Of a stretch of DNA of 64,000 bases, positions 56,015 through 64,000 are shown piece after piece (positions within the stretch are counted from its first letter, which is position 1; the number at the start of each line of letters is the position of its first letter). This DNA is from CAYREX01 sp964423505 (GTDB lineage: Bacteria > Fermentibacterota > Fermentibacteria > Fermentibacterales > JCC-6). The stretch is from assembly GCA_964423505.1 (NCBI GenBank), contig CAYREX010000005.1, positions 86,630 to 150,629 of the forward strand, written 5' to 3'. A program made the translations under genes and the position numbers. The notes below the pieces were generated by a model. It was not told the origin of the DNA and made no database searches. It saw only the letters and a program-made list of their open reading frames with translations.

Positions 56015-58177
56015 ATGGACCTAGGCGGACTGAGCCCCCGCCAGAGGGAGGCCGTCACCCACCCGGAGGGACCGCTCCTCATCCTCGCGGGTGCCGGCAG
56101 CGGGAAGACGAGGGTGCTCACGTACAGGATGGCGTGGCTCCTGGACAGCGGTGTCTGCGAGCCCTGGCGGCTGCTGGCCATGACCTTCACGAACAAGGCC
56201 GCAGGGGAGATGCGCGACAGGGTGGAGTCCCTTCTGGGCGGCTCCGCAAGACCCCGCATGGGGACCTTCCACTCGGTGTGTGCGTGGCTGCTCAGGCGCG
56301 AGGCCGGTCGAATAGGGATAAGCGAGCGGTTCACCATATACGACTCGGAAGACCAGAGGACAACGATCAAGAGGCTTATAAAGGCAGGTGGCAACCCGGC
56401 CTCACTGACCCCTTCCTCCACCTCGTCCTGGATATCCCTCAGGAAGAACCGGGGAGTGACGCCGGAGGAGGCGCTCGAGTCGGCTTCCGGCACCAGGGAG
56501 AGTCGGCTGGCGGAGCTGTACGCGCTGTACGACAGGAGGCTCAGGGAGTCGGACGCCCTGGATTTCGACGACTTGTTGACAGTGACCCTCCGCGCCCTTC
56601 GTCAATATCCTGACATAAGGCGGGCCTACTCGGAGCGCTGGCACCACGTGCTGGTCGACGAGTACCAGGACACCTGCCGCGTGCAGCACGAGCTGCTCAG
56701 GGAGCTGGCCTCCCACGGACGGGTGACGGTCGTGGGGGACGATGACCAGTCCATCTATTCGTGGCGGGGCGCGAGGGTGGAGAACATGCTGGGCTTCGAG
56801 AGGGACTTCCCGGGCACCACCATGGTCAGGCTCGAGGAGAACTACCGCTCCACCGGCAGCATCCTGAAGGGCGCATCCACCCTGGTGGCCAACAACTCGA
56901 GGCGCCACGCGAAGACCCTGTGGACCAGGCGTCCGGAGGGCGACCCGGTAAGGGTGGTGGCGGTCTCCGACGAGGAGGAGGAGGCGGCGGTGGTGATATC
57001 CGGTGCGGCCGACATCCTCGAGCGCACCGGAGGTGACGGGACCGTGGCCGTCCTCTACCGGACCAACCGGCAGTCCCGTCCGCTGGAGACGGAGTGCAGG
57101 CGGAGAGGGCTGCGCTACGAGGTGGTGGGCGCACAGCGGTTCTACGAGAGGGCCGAGGTCAAGGACGTCATAGCCTATCTGAGGCTGGTGGTGAACCCCG
57201 CGGACCGGGTCAGCCTGGAGAGGGTCCTGAACAGGCCATCCCGCGGAGTGGGGCGCGCCAGCAGGGAGCGCTTCCTCTCCGCGCTGGACGCAGGCGGCGC
57301 CGACCCTGCCGGTCTCATGCTCGACGCCGGGGATGTACCCGGGCTCTCCGGAAGGGCGGTCTCCGGCCTCGTCTCCCTCGGGGAGTGGCTCTCGGCCGCC
57401 CGGCTGGCGGAGGAGGCCGGCGCTCCCGCCCTCGAGATCCTGGACGGTCTCCTGGAGGCCGTCCCGATAACGGGGATGTACGACCCGGAGGACCCGGGCG
57501 ACCAGTCGAGGCTGGAGAACCTGGACGAGCTCCGCTCCAGCGTCTCCCGGTACGACGAGGACGTGCCGGGTGGAGGGCTCGTGGGCTTCCTGAACGACGC
57601 CAGCCTGCTGACCTCCGTCGACGAGTACGAGGGGGAGGGAACGGGGAGCGTCGCCCTGATGACGCTCCACTGCGCCAAGGGGCTCGAGTTCGACCACGTC
57701 TACGTGACAGGCCTGGAGGAGGGGATGCTCCCCTTCGTCAGGCCGGGGGAGCACCAGCCCTTCGACATGGAGGAGGAGCGGAGGCTGCTCTACGTCGGCA
57801 TGACCCGTGCCCGGGAGAGCCTCACGCTGACGTGGGCAGCCGGGCGCAGGCGACCCGGGGTACGGCTCGGGGGGCCGTCCCGGTTCATTCACGAGATGGC
57901 CGCCGGCCTGGAGAGGCCCATGGGCCCGGAGAGGGAGCCGAGGGTACCCGCTGCCGGGACCGGCCGGGAGGGGGACCGTCACCGGACGGACTACGCCCGG
58001 GGCAACCTCGTCCGGCACCCCAGGTACGGCCGCGGAATAGTCGTCAGGGCCGACAGGAGGGGGGAGGAGTGGCAGCTCACGGTGGACTTCGGCTTCGACG
58101 AGCCCAAGACGCTGCTCACCGGCTACGTCCCGATACCGGTGCTGAAGCGGAGGGGAGGACCGGATGACCTCGACTGA
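56015..58177 (+). CDS. pcrA: UvrD/PcrA-type DNA helicase
   Basis: A 720-residue SF1A helicase. Motif I AGAGSGKTRVL, Ia MTFTNKAAGEM, II VLVDEYQDTCRVQ, III GDDDQSIYSWRGA, IV LEENYRST, V LMTLHCAKGLEFDHVY and VI YVGMTRARESL occur in order. The C-terminus (VRHPRYGRGIVVRADRRGEE) is the Tudor-like tail that binds RNA polymerase in PcrA. Acts in nucleotide excision repair and conflict resolution. The stop overlaps the next start by one base. Confidence 0.96.
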   Translation: MDLGGLSPRQREAVTHPEGPLLILAGAGSGKTRVLTYRMAWLLDSGVCEPWRLLAMTFTNKAAGEMRDRVESLLGGSARPRMGTFHSVCAWLLRREAGRIGISERFTIYDSEDQRTTIKRLIKAGGNPASLTPSSTSSWISLRKNRGVTPEEALESASGTRESRLAELYALYDRRLRESDALDFDDLLTVTLRALRQYPDIRRAYSERWHHVLVDEYQDTCRVQHELLRELASHGRVTVVGDDDQSIYSWRGARVENMLGFERDFPGTTMVRLEENYRSTGSILKGASTLVANNSRRHAKTLWTRRPEGDPVRVVAVSDEEEEAAVVISGAADILERTGGDGTVAVLYRTNRQSRPLETECRRRGLRYEVVGAQRFYERAEVKDVIAYLRLVVNPADRVSLERVLNRPSRGVGRASRERFLSALDAGGADPAGLMLDAGDVPGLSGRAVSGLVSLGEWLSAARLAEEAGAPALEILDGLLEAVPITGMYDPEDPGDQSRLENLDELRSSVSRYDEDVPGGGLVGFLNDASLLTSVDEYEGEGTGSVALMTLHCAKGLEFDHVYVTGLEEGMLPFVRPGEHQPFDMEEERRLLYVGMTRARESLTLTWAAGRRRPGVRLGGPSRFIHEMAAGLERPMGPEREPRVPAAGTGREGDRHRTDYARGNLVRHPRYGRGIVVRADRRGEEWQLTVDFGFDEPKTLLTGYVPIPVLKRRGGPDDLD

Positions 58178-59058
58178 TGACGGCCCCGTCCACGGACCGG
58201 GAGGTGAAGCCGATGGCCGGCTCTGACTGGGCACTGGAGGAGGGGCCCTCGCTGGCGGTGGAGACCAGACGCGACATCATCCGGATGATAGCCGCAGCGG
58301 GCAGCGGCCATCCCGGCGGCTCCCTCTCCTGCGTGGAGATACTCCTGCAGCTCTACTTCCGCACGATGAGGATCAGGCCTGAGGAGCCTGGATGGCCGGA
58401 GAGGGACAGGCTGGTGCTCTCGAAGGGGCACGCATGCCCCGCCCTCTACGCCGTGCTTGCCGCTCGGGGCTTCCTGCCCCGGGAGGAGCTCCTTACGCTC
58501 AGGGCGTTCGGCTCCCGGCTGCAGGGTCATCCGGACATGAAGAGGCTTCCAGGGCTGGACGCCTCCACCGGCAGCCTCGGGCACGGCCTCTCCATCGCCT
58601 GCGGGATGGCCATGGGTCTCAGGCTCGCCGGCCGCCGGGATGCGAGGGTCTTCTGCCTCCTCGGCGACGGCGAGCTGCAGGAGGGCTCCGTCTGGGAGGC
58701 GGCGATGAGCGCCTCCCACTACGGGCTGGACGGCATCACCGCGATCGTCGACAGGAACGGCGTCCAGCTGGACGGAAGGGTCTCCGGGGTGATGGAGGTG
58801 GAGCCGCTGGTGGAGAAGTGGCTGGCATTCGGCTGGGACGTGGTCGTCTGCGACGGACACAGCTTCGCCTCGCTGGAGAAGGCACTCGAGCATGCCGCAG
58901 GGACCGGGCTGCCCTCGGTGGTGGTGGCCGAGACGGTCAAGGGAAAGGGGGTCTCCTTCATGGAGAACAGCTGTCTCTGGCACGGACGCTGCCCGGAGGG
59001 AGATGAGCTGGAGCAGGCGCTCCGGGAGATAGCTTCCCCGGGAGGCGGAGATGGGTGA
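58177..59058 (+). CDS. Transketolase, N-terminal subunit
   Basis: A 293-residue TPP-binding half of a split transketolase. AAAGSGHPGGSLSCVEILLQ, RLVLSKGHACPALYAVLA, GSLGHGLSIACGMAMGL and the TPP motif LLGDGELQEGSVWEAAM with GVQLDG are present. Together with the next gene it makes a full enzyme of the pentose phosphate pathway. TGATG overlap with pcrA; eight-base overlap with the C-terminal subunit. Confidence 0.94.
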   Translation: MTAPSTDREVKPMAGSDWALEEGPSLAVETRRDIIRMIAAAGSGHPGGSLSCVEILLQLYFRTMRIRPEEPGWPERDRLVLSKGHACPALYAVLAARGFLPREELLTLRAFGSRLQGHPDMKRLPGLDASTGSLGHGLSIACGMAMGLRLAGRRDARVFCLLGDGELQEGSVWEAAMSASHYGLDGITAIVDRNGVQLDGRVSGVMEVEPLVEKWLAFGWDVVVCDGHSFASLEKALEHAAGTGLPSVVVAETVKGKGVSFMENSCLWHGRCPEGDELEQALREIASPGGGDG

Positions 59059-59998
59059 GCCGAGACCGACGAGGGAGGGCTACGTCGAGGGCCTCCTGGA
59101 GGCGGGGCGGCTTTCCGCGCGCGTTGTCCTGGTCGAGGGGGACGTCTCCAGGTCCATCGGCAGCCACGTCTTCGCCGAGGAGTTCCCCGACAGGTTCCTG
59201 AACCTGGGCGCCAGCGAGCAGGACATGATGGCGGAGGCCGCCGGCCTCGCCCTGGCCGGCATGGTCCCCTTCGTCTCCACCTACGCCGTCTTCGTCACCG
59301 GCAGGGCCTGGGACCAGGTCAGGACATCGGTCTGCCACATGAACCTGGACGTCAGGATAGGCGGCGCCCACGGAGGCGTGAGCGTCGGCCCCGACGGCGC
59401 CACCCACCAGGCCCTGGAGGACACGGCGCTCATGAGGGTGCTGCCCGGCATGAAGGTGCTCGTACCCGCCGACGCGGAGCAGACGAAGGCCGCGGTCCTG
59501 GCCTCCCTGGAGGCCTCCGGTCCGGTCTACATACGCTTCGGCAGGAACCGGGTCCCGCAGGTGTATCCATCCGGCTCCCGGGTCGAGTTGGGCCGCGCCA
59601 ACCTGCTCCGGGAGGGCTCCGACGTCCTGCTGGTAGCCTGCGGGGTCATGGTCTCGGCCTCCCTCGAGGCGGCGGATCTCCTGGCGGGGGAGGGCATCTC
59701 GGCCTCGGTGGTCGACTCCGTCTCCGTCTCCCCGCTGGACCATGAGCTTCTCCTCTCCCAGGCCGGGAGGGTCGGCCGGGTGGTGGTCTCGGAGGACCAC
59801 CAGCTCGCCGGGGGGCTCTACGGGGCGGTGGCGGAGCTCCTGGGGGAGGAGCTGCCCCTCCCCATGGCCGCCGTTGCCGTCCGGGGAAGGTTCGGGGAGA
59901 GCGGGACGCCGGAGCGGGTCCGGGAGGCATGCGGCCTCACCGCCCGTGACGTCGCCGATGCCGCAAGGCGCCTTCTGGGCCGCGGCGGGTCACATTGA
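59051..59998 (+). CDS. Transketolase, C-terminal subunit
   Basis: A 315-residue pyrimidine-binding half. FLNLGASEQDMMAEAAGLAL holds the conserved Glu, FVSTYAVFVTGRAWDQVRTS and IGGAHGGVSVGPDGATHQAL follow, and the C-terminal transketolase domain ends VAVRGRFGESGTPERVREAC. Split transketolases are common outside Proteobacteria. The stop TGA forms part of the -35 box of the serA promoter. Confidence 0.94.
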   Translation: MGEPRPTREGYVEGLLEAGRLSARVVLVEGDVSRSIGSHVFAEEFPDRFLNLGASEQDMMAEAAGLALAGMVPFVSTYAVFVTGRAWDQVRTSVCHMNLDVRIGGAHGGVSVGPDGATHQALEDTALMRVLPGMKVLVPADAEQTKAAVLASLEASGPVYIRFGRNRVPQVYPSGSRVELGRANLLREGSDVLLVACGVMVSASLEAADLLAGEGISASVVDSVSVSPLDHELLLSQAGRVGRVVVSEDHQLAGGLYGAVAELLGEELPLPMAAVAVRGRFGESGTPERVREACGLTARDVADAARRLLGRGGSH

Positions 59999-60023
59999 CG
60001 TCAAAACCGGCGGCCTTTAGTAT
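59995..60023 (+). promoter_or_regulatory. Promoter of the serA-like gene
   Basis: TTGACG (59995-60000), 17 bases, TAGTAT (60018-60023). The -35 overlaps the transketolase stop. The leader to the ATG at 60100 is about 70 bases and contains GGAGG at 60086-60090. Best vegetative-type promoter in the window. Confidence 0.7.
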
Positions 60024-60099
60024 GCGCATTACCCTTAGGAATCTCTCCCGCGCGAAAGCGTGAGCTGAGCCGCGCGAAATCCCAGGAGGAGGTCACCGA

Positions 60100-61017
60100 A
60101 TGGCCAGGGTTCTCATCTGCGACCCGGTTTCCCAGGAGGCGCTGAGCAACATCCGGGAGGCCGGGCACGAGGTCGTGGAGAAGACGGACATGTCCCCGGA
60201 GGAGCTTCTCGAGACGGCCCCCGAGTTCGACGCCATGGTGGTCAGGAGCGCCACCAAGGTCAGGCGTCCCGTCATCGAGAGGGCCGCCGCCGGGAACCTG
60301 AAGCTGGTGGTCCGCGGAGGCGTCGGGCTGGACAACATCGACCTCGACGCCGCAGAGGAACACGGAGTGGCGGTCCGCAACACGCCCGCCGCCAGCTCCG
60401 TGGCCGTGGCGGAGCTCACCTTCGCCCACATGCTCGCATGCAGCCGGTTCCTCGGGCCGGCCATCACCACCATGAAGCGTGGGGAGTGGAACAAGAAGGC
60501 ATACGGCAAGGGCAAGGAGCTCATGGGCTCCACCCTGGGCCTCATCGGCTACGGCAGGATAGCCTGCGAGGTGGCGAAGAGGGCGAAGGCCTTCGGCATG
60601 AAGGTCCTCTTCTACGACCCCTACGTCGACGGCCCCGACGGCTGCGACGCCACCAAGGTCGGGCTGGAGACCCTCTGCCGCGAGTCGGACTACCTGAGCC
60701 TCCACGTGCCCCACAACGACGAGACCCATCACATCATAGACATGCCCCAGCTGGAGATGATGCCGGACGGAGCCGTCCTGGTGAACTGCGGCAGGGGCGG
60801 TACGGTCAACGAGGAAGCGCTCCTCGAGGCGGTCGAGTCCGGCAGGCTCTTCGCCGTCGGCCTGGACGTCTTCGAGGAGGAGCCGGCGGTGGACAACCCG
60901 CTGGTCGGCAGCGACAGAGCGGTCACGACCCCCCACATCGGCGCCGGCACCGCCGCCGCCAAGGGCAGGGTGGGTATCGAGGTGGCCAGGGAAGTAACGG
61001 GTTTCTTCAGCGGTTAG
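60100..61017 (+). CDS. serA: D-3-phosphoglycerate dehydrogenase-like oxidoreductase
   Basis: A 305-residue D-2-hydroxyacid dehydrogenase. NAD-binding TLGLIGYGRIACEVAKRA (GxGxxA rather than GxGxxG), catalytic Arg in VNCGRGGTVNEEAL, Glu in GLDVFEEEPAV and His in TTPHIGAGTAAA. RGGVGLDNIDLDAAEEHG near residue 70 fits the SerA group. It lacks the C-terminal ACT domain, a short form found in many phyla. The first step of serine synthesis is likely; other hydroxyacids are possible. Confidence 0.88.
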   Translation: MARVLICDPVSQEALSNIREAGHEVVEKTDMSPEELLETAPEFDAMVVRSATKVRRPVIERAAAGNLKLVVRGGVGLDNIDLDAAEEHGVAVRNTPAASSVAVAELTFAHMLACSRFLGPAITTMKRGEWNKKAYGKGKELMGSTLGLIGYGRIACEVAKRAKAFGMKVLFYDPYVDGPDGCDATKVGLETLCRESDYLSLHVPHNDETHHIIDMPQLEMMPDGAVLVNCGRGGTVNEEALLEAVESGRLFAVGLDVFEEEPAVDNPLVGSDRAVTTPHIGAGTAAAKGRVGIEVAREVTGFFSG

Positions 61018-61039
61018 CCCATAGATGAAAGGCAGATCT

Positions 61040-62239
61040 ATGCTATCACTCCGGGCAGTGCTCCCCCTGCTCTCGCTGCTCGCCGTGGTCGGTACGGCAC
61101 CGGCGCAGCAGCTAGCGGAGAGCCTTGCCCCGCCCGGCGAGATCACGGTGTGCGACATCCCCAACGATGCGGGAGACCAGCTCAGCGTGACATTCGAGCC
61201 GAGCCCGGACGACCAGTCGGTCACCTCCTACACGGTGTTCCGGAGGGAGCAGGGCGAGGAAGAGTGGGACCAGGTCAAGGTCCTCTTCGCCGGCCAGGGG
61301 ACGAGCTTCGTCGACGGAAGGGACCCGGACCACCCGGTGGTCCCGGGTACCGTATACGAGTACAAGGTCAGGGCGAGCGCGGACGGCCTCCAGGCGGAGA
61401 CGGCTGCGACGGTCTCCCAGGCGGTCCCCAGGGGCGAGTGGTTCAACACGGGCAAGGTGAGGATACTCATCGGCTGCGCCCTCTTCATGGGCCTCATCTT
61501 CTTCTTCTTCAACAGGGCACAGCGCGGCATGCAGATGTACCTCAGGCCCATACCGGGCATCGAGGCCATAGACGAGGCCATAGGCAGGGCCACCGAGATG
61601 GGCAAGCCCATCCTCTACGTCCCCGGCCTCTCCACCATATCCGACGTGGCCACCATCGCCAGCCTGACCATCCTCAGCAGGGTGGCGAAGAAGGTGGCGG
61701 AGTACCAGACGCCGCTGATGGTCCCCAACCGGGACCCCATCGTCTACACGGTGGCGGAGGAGTCGGTGAAGCAGGCCTACATAGAGGCAGGCAGGCCGGA
61801 CTCCTACGACGCCGACTCGGTCTTCTTCCTGACCCAGAGCCAGTTCGCCTTCGTCGCCGGGGTCAACGGCATCATGGCGAGGGAGAAGCCGGCCACGAAC
61901 TTCTACCTCGGCATGTTCTGGGCGGAGAGCCTGATACTGGCGGAGACCGGCTCCCTCTCGGGGGCCATCCAGATAGCAGGCACCGACGCCGTGACGCAGC
62001 TCCCCTTCTTCATAACCACCTGCGACTACACGCTGATAGGCGAGGAGCTCTACGCGGCAAGCGCATACCTTGGCCGCGAGCCGAAGCAGCTCGGGGCCAT
62101 CAAGGGTCAGGACTACTTCAAGGCGCTCATAATGGCCGTCATCTTCCTGACCCTCCTCTTCGGACTGCTGGACGTCATCGCGGACACCGACCTGGTCGAA
62201 TGGCTGAACAGGCTCATAACCTCGCCGGCGGCCGCATAG
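61040..62239 (+). CDS. DUF6754-like membrane protein with fibronectin type III domain
   Basis: A 399-residue protein with signal peptide (residues 1-22). ATG at 61040 is chosen because AAGG lies seven bases before it. Residues about 30-125 form a fibronectin type III domain (VTSYTVFRREQGEEEWDQVK). A TM helix (about 145-163, LIGCALFMGLIFFFFN) is followed by a cytoplasmic domain (about 165-345; GLSTISDVATIASLTILSRV, LAETGSLSGAIQIAGTDAV, ITTCDYTLIGEELYAASAYL) and a last TM helix. This combination is DUF6754. Function unknown. First of four consecutive membrane genes. Confidence 0.72.
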   Translation: MLSLRAVLPLLSLLAVVGTAPAQQLAESLAPPGEITVCDIPNDAGDQLSVTFEPSPDDQSVTSYTVFRREQGEEEWDQVKVLFAGQGTSFVDGRDPDHPVVPGTVYEYKVRASADGLQAETAATVSQAVPRGEWFNTGKVRILIGCALFMGLIFFFFNRAQRGMQMYLRPIPGIEAIDEAIGRATEMGKPILYVPGLSTISDVATIASLTILSRVAKKVAEYQTPLMVPNRDPIVYTVAEESVKQAYIEAGRPDSYDADSVFFLTQSQFAFVAGVNGIMAREKPATNFYLGMFWAESLILAETGSLSGAIQIAGTDAVTQLPFFITTCDYTLIGEELYAASAYLGREPKQLGAIKGQDYFKALIMAVIFLTLLFGLLDVIADTDLVEWLNRLITSPAAA

Positions 62240-62261
62240 CCCACCTGAAGGGAGAGATGAG

Positions 62262-62906
62262 ATGAGACGCACCATCCCCCTGATGATAGTCATGGTGGGC
62301 GGGATCATGATGATGATCCAGTTCTTCATCCCCCACCAGGCATCACAGGCCGTGTACAACCTGTACACGGACTACATCCCTGTGGTGGGCGCCTTCGCCC
62401 TGATACTCGGCGTTGGCAGCCTCACCAGGGTGCACTACCACAAGGTGAAGAGGCGCGCCAAGAACTGGCAGTACAGCCTGCTGGTACTCTTCTTCCTCTA
62501 CCTGATGCCGCTCTTCGGCATAATCCTGCCGGCTACCATCGGCGGGCAGGCGGAGGGACCCAGCGTCTTCCACTTCCTCTACAACTTCGCCCAGATACCG
62601 ATCCAGTCCACGATGTTCAGCCTGCTGGCCTTCTACATCGCCAGCGCCGCCTTCCGCGCCTTCAGGGCCAGGTCGGCAATGGCCACGGTCCTTATGCTGG
62701 CGGCTGTCATCGTGATGATGGGGCAGGTCCCCATAGGCGACTACCTGGGCAAGTGGTTCCCGGAGACCGGTCTCTGGATACTCCGCTTCCCCAACCTGGC
62801 CGGCAAGAGGGCCATCCAGCTCGGGGTCGGCTTCGGCATACTCGCCACTAACCTGAAGATAATATTCGGAGTCGAGCGCAACTGGCTCGGCGGAGCAGGG
62901 AAGTAG
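62262..62906 (+). CDS. Polytopic membrane protein of the DUF6754 cluster
   Basis: A 214-residue protein with about six helices: residues 5-25, 40-55, 68-88, 105-128, 135-155 and 180-200. Short charged loops include RVHYHKVKRRAKNWQ after the second helix. GGGAGAG precedes the ATG. No motif of a known transporter or enzyme. Conserved position between two related membrane proteins suggests a complex. Confidence 0.6.
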   Translation: MRRTIPLMIVMVGGIMMMIQFFIPHQASQAVYNLYTDYIPVVGAFALILGVGSLTRVHYHKVKRRAKNWQYSLLVLFFLYLMPLFGIILPATIGGQAEGPSVFHFLYNFAQIPIQSTMFSLLAFYIASAAFRAFRARSAMATVLMLAAVIVMMGQVPIGDYLGKWFPETGLWILRFPNLAGKRAIQLGVGFGILATNLKIIFGVERNWLGGAGK

Positions 62907-63923
62907 GTGAGCGCCATGGCGATATGGGACAAGCTGTTCAACGTAGACAGGCGCTGGGTCTTCCTGCTCATGGGCCTGGTCGTGATAGTCCCCTTCTTCT
63001 TCAAGATGGGGATGCCGGTGAACCCCACCGACGAGGTCGAGGGCATGTACTACCACGTCGACTCCATGGACCAGGACGACGCGGTCATGATAGGCTTCGA
63101 CTACCAGCCGGGCACCATGGCCGAGAACCAGCCGATGGCGGTGGCGGTTATGCGCCACTGCTTCGCCCGGAACGTACCCGTCTTCATCACCGCCTTCTGG
63201 CCGCTGGGCAACGGCCTGGCGGAGCAGGCGATAGCCACCCTGACCGACCCGGACGACCCGGGCACCTTCCAGCGGGTGCGCTACGCCGAGTGGAACGAGT
63301 ACGACTACGGCCCGGACAGCCTGCCCGCGAGGGTTACCCACGAAGAGCTGGTGGAGCTCTGGGAGCGGGACCACGACCTCCGGGACGACGCGATGGGTTG
63401 GGTCTTCGAGGGGGTCGACTACGTCCTTCTCGGATACGCCCCCCTCTTCCACATCGTCCTCCTCGGCATGGGCCGGTCGATATCGGGGCAGTACCCGGAT
63501 GATCTCTACGGCAACGAGACCGAGAACATGCCCATCGTGAAGAGGAACAAGAGCGCCAGGGAGATCGATATGGGCCTGACCATCTCCGGCTCCTCGGCGG
63601 TGCTCGCCTGGCTGACCTACGCCCGGGAGAGCTACGGGATGCCCATAGGCTTCGGTGTGACGGCGGTGATGGCCACCGACTACCTCGTCTACCTCCAGTC
63701 CGGCCAGATAGTCGGACAGATGGGAGGTCTGCGAGGAGCGGCGGAGTACGAGGTCATGCTCAAGCGGGACGGCTACTCCCTGGAGGAGGGAAAGGCCTTC
63801 CGGGGCATGGACGTCCAGTCCATAGCCCATCTGCTCATCATTCTCCTGATAGTGATAGGCAACGTGGCCTACTTCGCAGGTGGGTACCACCAGAAGGGCG
63901 CCAGACTGAAGGCGAGGAGGTAG
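62907..63923 (+). CDS. Membrane protein related to the DUF6754 protein
   Basis: A 338-residue protein from GTG 62907 (ATG 62916 also possible). TM1 at about 18-33 is followed by a region ending IGFDYQPGTMAENQPMAVAV and a middle domain up to about 195. The C-terminal half contains IDMGLTISGSSAVLAWLTYA, GVTAVMATDYLVYLQSGQIV and GLRGAAEYEVMLKRDG. These parallel the order and residues of the cytoplasmic part of the protein at 61040. A final helix (about 305-325) follows. No function known. Confidence 0.62.
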   Translation: MSAMAIWDKLFNVDRRWVFLLMGLVVIVPFFFKMGMPVNPTDEVEGMYYHVDSMDQDDAVMIGFDYQPGTMAENQPMAVAVMRHCFARNVPVFITAFWPLGNGLAEQAIATLTDPDDPGTFQRVRYAEWNEYDYGPDSLPARVTHEELVELWERDHDLRDDAMGWVFEGVDYVLLGYAPLFHIVLLGMGRSISGQYPDDLYGNETENMPIVKRNKSAREIDMGLTISGSSAVLAWLTYARESYGMPIGFGVTAVMATDYLVYLQSGQIVGQMGGLRGAAEYEVMLKRDGYSLEEGKAFRGMDVQSIAHLLIILLIVIGNVAYFAGGYHQKGARLKARR

Positions 63924-63927
63924 CCAC

Positions 63928-64000
63928 ATGTACGAACAGATAGGCATCTGGGTGGCCGCCTTCTTCACGCTGGCCATCTACTCGTTCCTCTACAAGGAGA
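63928..64000 (+). CDS. Membrane protein, N-terminal fragment
   Basis: ATG at 63928, five bases after the previous stop, with GAGGAGG at 63914-63920 before it. The frame is open to the window edge and starts MYEQIGIWVAAFFTLAIYSF, one hydrophobic helix. It is the fourth member of the membrane cluster. Confidence 0.6.
   Translation, partial: MYEQIGIWVAAFFTLAIYSFLYKE

Overview
The window reads as a single high-GC bacterial chromosome segment with no mobile elements, rRNA or CRISPR array. The gene content points to a diderm heterotroph, probably of the FCB (Fibrobacteres-Chlorobi-Bacteroidetes) side or a related candidate phylum such as Fermentibacteria or Eisenbacteria. The grounds are many lipoproteins with clear lipoboxes, predicted outer-membrane barrels, a PEGA/TonB-C protein, two exported proteins ending in FlgD-like/type-A sorting domains, a DUF6754 membrane protein, and RseP and LpoB homologues. 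This placement is inference, because no rRNA lies in the window. Codon use is unusual for such GC: Arg is very often AGG and Ile very often ATA. TTG and GTG starts are common, several starts overlap the previous stop (GTGA, TTGA, TGATG, ATGA), and a few genes seem to need a CTG start.

Layout. 1-3.3 kb: tail of a bacteriohemerythrin, a FetAB-type ABC exporter and a secreted metallophosphoesterase. 3.3-7.5 kb: OsmC protein, secreted double rhodanese, PHP phosphoesterase and four tandem small exported proteins of similar design. 7.5-15 kb: tRNA-Ser(UGA), CYTH phosphatase/cyclase, barrel-like protein, GT-C-like membrane protein, coiled-coil protein, MtfA peptidase and a REC-GGDEF diguanylate cyclase, then pyrE and a PEGA/TonB-C protein on the minus strand. 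15-20.5 kb: a secretion cassette of lipoprotein, subtilase with sorting domain, barrel protein and Ig-like lipoprotein. 20.5-24.4 kb: quality-control genes dtd and maf, a DUF3795 protein and a radical-SAM protein in a tightly overlapping operon, then a convergent Omp28-like protein. 24.5-28.3 kb: tRNA-Ser(GGA), a TPR/acidic-repeat/AIM24-like protein, tRNA-Ala(CGC) and a PP2C-like membrane protein.

28.3-36.5 kb is a classic housekeeping run: a long SRP RNA with Alu domain, dnaX, ybaB/ebfC, recR, pgsA, pgpA, cinA-type amidase, thpR, recA and recX, then an unknown gene, an exported YidD-like protein and a TPR membrane protein. 36.5-44.4 kb is the conserved translation/envelope cluster rplM-rpsI-rpsB-tsf-pyrH-frr-uppS-cdsA-dxr-rseP. 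On the opposite strand follows a very large two-cyclase/AAA/TPR protein with the architecture of soluble adenylyl cyclase, and a small lipoprotein. 48.5-55.7 kb: a gluzincin/beta-propeller/barrel protein, a YhhQ-type transporter, an exported formylglycine-generating-enzyme-like protein, an LpoB-like lipoprotein, a TPR lipoprotein and deoC. 55.7-60 kb: a 28-residue membrane peptide, UvrD/PcrA helicase and a split transketolase. 60-64 kb: a promoter-preceded SerA-like dehydrogenase and a run of four membrane proteins (DUF6754 type and neighbours) of unknown function, cut by the window edge.

Sigma70-like promoters with a recognisable local form (TTGACN, 17-18 bp, TANNNT-like) could be placed at several tRNA and operon starts. 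The best candidates for undescribed biology are the soluble-adenylyl-cyclase-like protein, the DUF6754 membrane cluster and the TPR/AIM24 plus PP2C-like pair.
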